A stretch of 64,000 nt of DNA from contig NZ_CP109797.1 of NCBI RefSeq assembly GCF_038725785.1, forward strand, positions 38,403 to 102,402. The letters run 5' to 3'. A program made the translations under genes and the position numbers. Origin of the DNA: Termitidicoccus mucosus (GTDB lineage: Bacteria; Verrucomicrobiota; Verrucomicrobiia; Opitutales; Opitutaceae). The first letter of the stretch is position 1. Every line of letters begins with the position of its first letter. Under the pieces are notes generated by a model. It ran no database searches and had not been told where the DNA came from. It saw nothing but the letters and a program-made list of their open reading frames with translations. Of this stretch, positions 59,510-64,000 are shown piece after piece.

Positions 59510-60955
59510 ATGAAAATCATAAAAGCTAGAATCTTATTCCTTCTGACCACGGCCCTATCATTAGGGGCGAATTTGGCATCGGCTCAGATAGTCAACTATC
59601 AGGTTGAAATGCGTCAGGGCGGACCAAATTGGGGGGACAGATATGGTTCCCTGATGTATCATACTTCCCGACAGGAAGGAGAGGCGGCCTTGGCGGCGGC
59701 GATTGATAGCATGGTGCATCACCTTCGCTACACCTATGGTTCAAATCCGGTTAACGACAGATATATGTGCGGCTCCTGTGGAGCTGATTTGAAAGCCAAG
59801 CTTATTGCAAAAATTCGGGAATGGAAAGCCTCGCCTCCTACTTCGACTGTATCATACATGGCTATTCCAATTCATGGGCATGGCGTAACTTCAGGACACG
59901 CTCAGTCATTTTACTGGTGGCCCATGACCATCACGTATATCGCTCCATCGGAGACATGGACTCCTTTCGATGAACCGAATGGAGATAAATATTTATATAA
60001 AGATTGGTATGTGCTGGATGCTAGCAACTTGCAACGTGTATGGCGTCAGAATTGGCGAAAAGGTGAACGCTGCACCAGCGGAGCATCGCTTGGCTTAGAA
60101 CGTAATGTTGAAAATTACTTCAAGGATGAACCCGAGATAAAGCCAATGGGCGATCCTTCATTTTGGGAGTATTTTGATGTCATGGTCCGCAACTGGTATG
60201 ATGCCGGCGACTGGGCACCGCTGGCATCCACAGTTGCTTACGGTCAGGTTTTCACGCAAACGAAAGTTCAGAAGCAGGACTGGCAAAAGGGCGAACGATG
60301 CACGGTCGGGCCGAAAAAGGGCGAGACGCGGAATGTCATCGACTACACCAAGGAACGCCTGCAAACCCAGACCACGACCGGCCTCGCCGAGGAATGGGAG
60401 CCTTTTGACATACCGGTCGGCGGCTGGTATGACACCTCCAATTGGACACCCGACCCATCGACGATTCCCCACGGGCAGGCTTTTACGCAGACCAAAACCC
60501 AGCGCCAGAACTGGCGCAAAGGCGAGCGATGCATCGTGGGGCCGGCGCCAGGAACGGAGCGCAACGTCGTCCCCTACCCTCGCGATCAGACCATCACCCA
60601 ATCGGCGACCGGCACGCAGGAGATCTGGAATCAGGTCTATTGGTGGACCGACTGGTATCCGATCACCGATTGGGAGCCGGCTGACCTGTCGAAGGTTCCC
60701 GTCAATACAACGGTCACTCAGACCATGCATTTCAGGCGCGATCAATTCATGAAGGAGGTCAGCAATCTGAACAACATCCGCAACGACCAGACTTATATAC
60801 AGTCTGAATTTCGCAGCGAGACGAGGCAGGCGCAGGGGACGCAGCCATTGCCGACCGATGCCACCGTCAAGGTAAAGCCGAAGGCCCCGGAGGTCAAAGT
60901 TCAAAACTCCCAAACCAAGGGCGGCGCGCAAATCAGCGTGGAAGACAAAAAATGA
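59510..60955 (+). CDS. Secreted Trp-rich repeat protein, possible pilus-associated adhesin
   Basis: 481 residues, intact. Signal peptide MKIIKARILFLLTTALSLGA to ASAQ. After an N-terminal domain with YMCGSCGADLKAKLIAKIRE (a CxxC pair), four related units begin near residues 149, 218, 295 and 372. Each has WxPFD or similar, NWYD..DWAPxxSTxxxGQxFTQT and then QNW(R/Q)KGERC, with the Cys at 77-residue steps. The C-terminus is Lys/Pro-rich, polar and ends VEDKK. Repeats of this type suit a surface or pilus-tip adhesin. There is no sorting tail, so anchoring must come from partners. Function is inferred. Confidence 0.6.
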   Translation: MKIIKARILFLLTTALSLGANLASAQIVNYQVEMRQGGPNWGDRYGSLMYHTSRQEGEAALAAAIDSMVHHLRYTYGSNPVNDRYMCGSCGADLKAKLIAKIREWKASPPTSTVSYMAIPIHGHGVTSGHAQSFYWWPMTITYIAPSETWTPFDEPNGDKYLYKDWYVLDASNLQRVWRQNWRKGERCTSGASLGLERNVENYFKDEPEIKPMGDPSFWEYFDVMVRNWYDAGDWAPLASTVAYGQVFTQTKVQKQDWQKGERCTVGPKKGETRNVIDYTKERLQTQTTTGLAEEWEPFDIPVGGWYDTSNWTPDPSTIPHGQAFTQTKTQRQNWRKGERCIVGPAPGTERNVVPYPRDQTITQSATGTQEIWNQVYWWTDWYPITDWEPADLSKVPVNTTVTQTMHFRRDQFMKEVSNLNNIRNDQTYIQSEFRSETRQAQGTQPLPTDATVKVKPKAPEVKVQNSQTKGGAQISVEDKK

Positions 60956-60974
60956 CATTACGCACCGTTATCAG

Positions 60975-61085
60975 TTCTCGCCCCTTCCCCCTCTCACTCT
61001 TGAGAGGGGAACCCTCCCGCTGTGCGCAGGGCGCGCTCCGGCGCGGCGGCTTCGCCGCATACCCTGTGCTCGCTCCGCCGAAACA
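60975..61085 (+). repeat. GC-rich repeat A module before the PilT-like gene
   Basis: GCCCCTTCCCCCTCTCACTC, GAGGGGAACCCTCCCGCTGT and a CGGCGGCTTCGCCGC hairpin, ending GTGCTCGCTCCGCCGA. Partial copy of the second half of repeat A, filling the gap of about 140 bases between genes. First-copy equivalent about 9810-9912. Confidence 0.8.
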
Positions 61086-61097
61086 ACAAATATCATC

Positions 61098-62177
61098 ATG
61101 ATCAAATTGAAAGAGAATCCCGGCTTGGTTGCGATGAACGCACCTTTCATTGAGCCGATTGAGCATGGCGTCTCCATGGGCGCCTCCGACATCACGCTCT
61201 GCGCCGACATGCCCGTGATTTATCGCGTGGAGGGGCAGCTTCTGTTCGGCAAAAGACTGCCAGAGAATCATTTTAACGAACTCCACACCTTCCTTGAGCA
61301 GACCGGCGCGCGCCGTCACCTGAAAAATCACGACAGCCTCAGTTTTGACCACGATGGGAGCCGCTTCCGGCTGTCCTATTATTCCAGCGAGGATGGGGAT
61401 ACCATCGAGCTGCGTCTTTTGCCAAAGGCCCCGCGCCCTCTTGCCGAGCTTGGGGTCCCCGCAGGTTTCCTGAAATTATTGGACGCCCCCCGCGGTATCA
61501 TCATCGTCACGGGCACGACCGGCTCTGGTAAAACGACGACCTTGGGTGGAGCCATCGACCAGATCAACTCCACGCAAAGTCATAAAATCATCACGCTGGA
61601 GGACCCCATTGAGATAAGGCACGAGAACAGAAAATCCATCGTCAAGCACCGCGAGCTGGGCAGGCACTTCCAATCATTTCCCGAGGCGATCCGGGCCGCC
61701 ATGCGGCAGGACCCTGACATCATACTGTTGGGCGAGCTACGCGACCCGGAAACCATGAGCGCGGCCCTCACCGCCGCCGAGACCGGGCACTTGGTGTTCG
61801 CCACCGCGCATACCAAGGACGCTGCCGGCTGCGTGTCCCGCGTCCTCGATGCGCTGCCTGGTTCCGACGCACTGGCGTCCCTCGCTGGTTCGCTCGTGGG
61901 GGTGCTTGCCCAGCAACTCATTCCGGGCACCGACGGCAAGCGCGTGGCGGCTTTCGAGCTTTTAATCAACACGCAGGCCGTGCGCAACTGCATCCGCGAA
62001 AAACGCATTGACCACATCCGCGACGAGATCGGCCGCAACAGCACCCTGGGCATGGTCACAATGGATTACTCGCTCGAACAGCTCGTGCGCACGCGCCGCA
62101 TCACCAAGGAGACCGCCCTGTCCTTTTGCATGAACCAGGCGGAATTAAAGCGAAAACTCGACCAGCTTCCCTCATGA
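61098..62177 (+). CDS. pilT: PilT-like retraction/secretion ATPase
   Basis: 359 residues, intact. N-terminal PAS-like part with MGASDITLCADMPVIYRVEG, as in PilT/DotB; Walker A GTTGSGKTT (139-147), Asp box ITLEDPIEIRHEN, Walker B DIILLGE (207-213) and His box GHLVFATAHTKDAAG. The length is that of PilT rather than PilB and there is no zinc knuckle. DotB and BfpF share this plan, so the partner could be the T4SS as well as the pilus. The stop overlaps the secretin start. Confidence 0.9.
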   Translation: MIKLKENPGLVAMNAPFIEPIEHGVSMGASDITLCADMPVIYRVEGQLLFGKRLPENHFNELHTFLEQTGARRHLKNHDSLSFDHDGSRFRLSYYSSEDGDTIELRLLPKAPRPLAELGVPAGFLKLLDAPRGIIIVTGTTGSGKTTTLGGAIDQINSTQSHKIITLEDPIEIRHENRKSIVKHRELGRHFQSFPEAIRAAMRQDPDIILLGELRDPETMSAALTAAETGHLVFATAHTKDAAGCVSRVLDALPGSDALASLAGSLVGVLAQQLIPGTDGKRVAAFELLINTQAVRNCIREKRIDHIRDEIGRNSTLGMVTMDYSLEQLVRTRRITKETALSFCMNQAELKRKLDQLPS

Positions 62178-63760
62178 ATACTTACCAACGACTCATTATC
62201 GCCGGCGTTGCCGTCGCTCTTGCAATCACCGGCCGGGCCGTAACCCCCGACCCCGTTCCGAATTTCATGCGCGTCGGCGATCTTGCGGCCGAAGGCGCCC
62301 CTGCCTTTGGCGCCAGGCTCCAAAATCCCGCCGCGGCAGCGGCGTCCGTCACCGAGGATACCGATCCGATTGACGCCATCCTCGATGCCAGGGCGCGCCC
62401 CATCACGTTCGAGGGGACCGAGATTGCCGCCGCTTTCTACCAGTTGGGCCGCTCCTACGGGCTCAACATCAATGTTGACCCCGACGTGACCGGCACCGCG
62501 TTGCTTCGCTTCAACGGCGGCACGCTGCGCGAGCTGATCGACGCGCTGCTTGAAACCAACGACCTGTTTTGGACGCGCAAGAGGAACATGTTTTATGTGA
62601 AGCGAACGCAGGTGGAATTTTACTATATCGAATATCCCCAGGTGAACCGCACCACCAGCTCCCAGACCGCGATCAGCCTCAGCCCGAGCACGCAGTCGGG
62701 CGGCTCCACGAACTTCGCCAATAACGGCGTCAACGCCGTCCAGCTTAATAATTCTGTCAATGCCCTTGGCAACGGTGCCTATGGCATACAGGGGACAACA
62801 GGGGACTCCACTCAGTTTCAAATTTCCGAAAAAAACGAGGACACGCATTGGTCCGGGGTTGAAAATGACATCAAGAGCCAGGTGCAGAAAGATGAGAAAA
62901 TTGTCCTCAACAAATTCAGCGGCATGCTGACGGTGGATACGACGCTCAAACGCCATGCATTTTGGAAATCCTATATCGAGCGACTCAACAAGCGCATCAA
63001 TGCGCAGGTGTTGATTGAGGTCCGTATCGACGAGGTTGTCCTTAACAATGAGCATAAACTCGGCATCGACTGGACCCAGATTTCCACGGCCATTGAAAAC
63101 GCCGCCACGGTGGGGCCGATTCAGACCACAACCGACATCACCACCATCGGCAGCCAAACGCTGGCTGGCGACACCCTTCTGGGCAATTTCAGCGTCGGCA
63201 AGCTCTCCGCCGCGTTCGCGGCTCTCCGGCAGCAGGGCGAAATCAAAACGCTTCTCAAACCGTCGATTCGCCTCCTCAACAACCAGAAGGGGTTTGTGAA
63301 GGCCGGCGACGACAAGACGTTCTGGAGTCTCTATTCCAACATCACGATCAACAACAACTCGATCACGCCGCAAACCACGACGCAGAAGATTTATCAGGGG
63401 CAGCGCCAGACTTTCGGCGTCGTTCTGCCCGTGACCGCGCAGATCAGTGACGACGGGTGGGTGACATTGGTCATCGAGCCGGCGCGCACCGATTTGAAGG
63501 GCACCGATGTTTCGCCGGACGGTGAGCAGACTTCGCCGACCACCGCCGACCAGCGCATTTCCACGATGCTCCGGCTTCGCGATAATGAATCCGCCATTAT
63601 CGGCGGCCTCAGCAACGAAACCAGTGGCGAGCAGACGCGCGGGGTCCCCGGCCTCAGCGCCATCAAATTCCTTGGTTTGGGCAAACTGTTCAGGACGGAT
63701 GCCAAATTTACGACGATCTCCGAACTCGTCGTGACCGTCAGCGTGAAGATTATTCAATGA
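62174..63760 (+). CDS. PilQ/GspD-type secretin
   Basis: 528 residues, intact. Signal peptide MNTYQRLIIAGVAVALAITG. The repeat peptide AFGARLQNPAAAAAS sits at residues 43-57. An N0/STN-like domain includes ITFEGTEIAAAFYQLGRSYG and NVDPDVTGTALLRFNGGTLR. The secretin core runs from VLIEVRIDEVVLNNEHKLGI through LLKPSIRLLNNQKG to AIIGGLSNETSGEQTRGVPG and LSAIKFLGLGKLF. It forms the outer-membrane pore for the pilus. It starts at the ATG overlapping the PilT-like stop. Confidence 0.88.
   Translation: MNTYQRLIIAGVAVALAITGRAVTPDPVPNFMRVGDLAAEGAPAFGARLQNPAAAAASVTEDTDPIDAILDARARPITFEGTEIAAAFYQLGRSYGLNINVDPDVTGTALLRFNGGTLRELIDALLETNDLFWTRKRNMFYVKRTQVEFYYIEYPQVNRTTSSQTAISLSPSTQSGGSTNFANNGVNAVQLNNSVNALGNGAYGIQGTTGDSTQFQISEKNEDTHWSGVENDIKSQVQKDEKIVLNKFSGMLTVDTTLKRHAFWKSYIERLNKRINAQVLIEVRIDEVVLNNEHKLGIDWTQISTAIENAATVGPIQTTTDITTIGSQTLAGDTLLGNFSVGKLSAAFAALRQQGEIKTLLKPSIRLLNNQKGFVKAGDDKTFWSLYSNITINNNSITPQTTTQKIYQGQRQTFGVVLPVTAQISDDGWVTLVIEPARTDLKGTDVSPDGEQTSPTTADQRISTMLRLRDNESAIIGGLSNETSGEQTRGVPGLSAIKFLGLGKLFRTDAKFTTISELVVTVSVKIIQ
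62302..62350 (+). repeat. Short repeat A module inside the secretin gene
   Basis: CTGCCTTTGGCGCCAGGCTC then CAAAATCCCGCCGCGGCAGC. In-frame twin of 53664-53712. It falls between the signal peptide and the first folded domain, a place that tolerates insertion. The first-copy equivalent is near 11117-11163. Confidence 0.9.
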
Positions 63761-64000
63761 GTCACAAACAACCAGCTTTTCAGTTGCCGCGCGCAAGCAC
63801 GCAGACGGCGGCGCCGATGCCGCCGGTCTCGATGCAGCTCCTCAACCACAAGGCCACCGACCCATTCTGGCTTGGGCGCCGGCTGGTGGAGTTGAAACGC
63901 ATCACGCCGGCGCAACTGGAAAGCGCGATCGACAACTTTCGCAAGCGCCCCAGTGACGGCTTCCCGCGCATCCTCGAAAGGCTCTCGCTCATCGACCAGA
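63757..64000 (+). CDS. pilB: PilB/GspE-type ATPase, 5' part (cut by the window end)
   Basis: First 81 codons, intact: [20 protein letters not shown], then [20 protein letters not shown] and [12 protein letters not shown]. Identical to 12562-12805. The remainder is read from the first copy. Confidence 0.9.
   Translation, partial: MSHKQPAFQLPRASTQTAAPMPPVSMQLLNHKATDPFWLGRRLVELKRITPAQLESAIDNFRKRPSDGFPRILERLSLIDQ

Larger units (their letters stand above)
51099..64000 (+). repeat. Terminal redundancy, second (clean) copy
   Basis: Same sequence as 1-12805 with intact reading frames from about 51.0 kb to the end of the window. The distance between equivalent first bases is 51098, which gives the length of the circle as written. 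Adding bases back at the loss rate seen in the overlap (97 in 12.9 kb) would give about 51.5 kb. Confidence 0.95.

Noticed and set aside
62066..63796. 576-residue open frame on the minus strand
   Set aside because: It is the shadow of the intact secretin gene. It lacks any family signature and has His/Arg/Gly-rich shadow composition.

Overview
The window looks like one circular conjugative plasmid of about 51 kb, written out more than once around. Bases 1-12805 and 51099-64000 are the same sequence, co-linear and on the same strand. The second copy is 97 bases longer. Every difference I compared is a base missing from the first copy, mostly from homopolymer runs and from CCWGG sites. The second copy has intact reading frames; the first copy, and nearly every gene between 12.8 and about 51.0 kb, is broken by one-base slips. 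I read this as a circular long-read contig whose ends were not trimmed and whose first 51 kb keeps consensus deletions, not as mass gene decay. For genes on bases 1 to about 51000 I therefore give the outer limits of the gene as followed across frame slips. GC content is high in the genes. The host is a Gram-negative (secretin, lipoproteins, Trb-type secretion). The Gly-rich C-terminal sorting tail, the Ala(-1) prepilins and the abundant GC-rich repeats suggest Verrucomicrobiota (Opitutales-like), but this is inference.

Layout. (1) Transfer and pilus locus, one strand, about 25 kb across the circle join: trbC-D-E, a lipoprotein, trbJ-L-F-G-I (44.7-53.0 kb; VirB2-10-type mating channel), followed without a gap by a type IV pilus/type II secretion set (53.0-63.8 kb, continuing at 12.6-18.6 kb): PilP-like lipoprotein, PilC, prepilin, HU-like protein, a reprolysin-type metalloprotease with a sorting tail, a lipoprotein, a Trp-rich repeat protein, PilT-like ATPase, secretin, PilB, second prepilin, GspL/PilMN-like and PilO/GspM-like proteins, and small unknown genes. 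No prepilin peptidase is seen. (2) 18.6-31.1 kb: a terminator, a heptanucleotide tandem array, a phosphoribosyltransferase, a DUF932 protein, a duplicated pair of unknown genes, an HTH regulator, an orphan N6 methylase, and parA with a likely DNA-binding partner. AT-rich palindromes and GC-rich repeats lie between the genes. (3) 31.1-32.4 kb: replication initiator and iterons. (4) 32.6-35.5 kb: a stability island with two toxin-antitoxin pairs between inverted copies of one repeat. (5) 35.5-41.5 kb: MobF relaxase with helicase domain (minus strand), a hairpin-rich putative oriT, a small mobilisation protein, and the coupling protein. (6) 42.2-44.6 kb: a nucleotidyltransferase pair and a Clp-like AAA+ ATPase facing the trb operon.

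How it works together (inference): relaxase and coupling protein feed DNA to the Trb channel; the plasmid-borne retractile pilus would make or stabilise mating contacts; ParA, the toxin-antitoxin pairs and Rep keep the plasmid. A 17-bp palindrome (TTGGGCTATTAGCCCAA type) upstream of four transfer-related transcription units suggests one regulator controls them together. The AT-rich palindromes near parA suggest a dispersed centromere/operator set.
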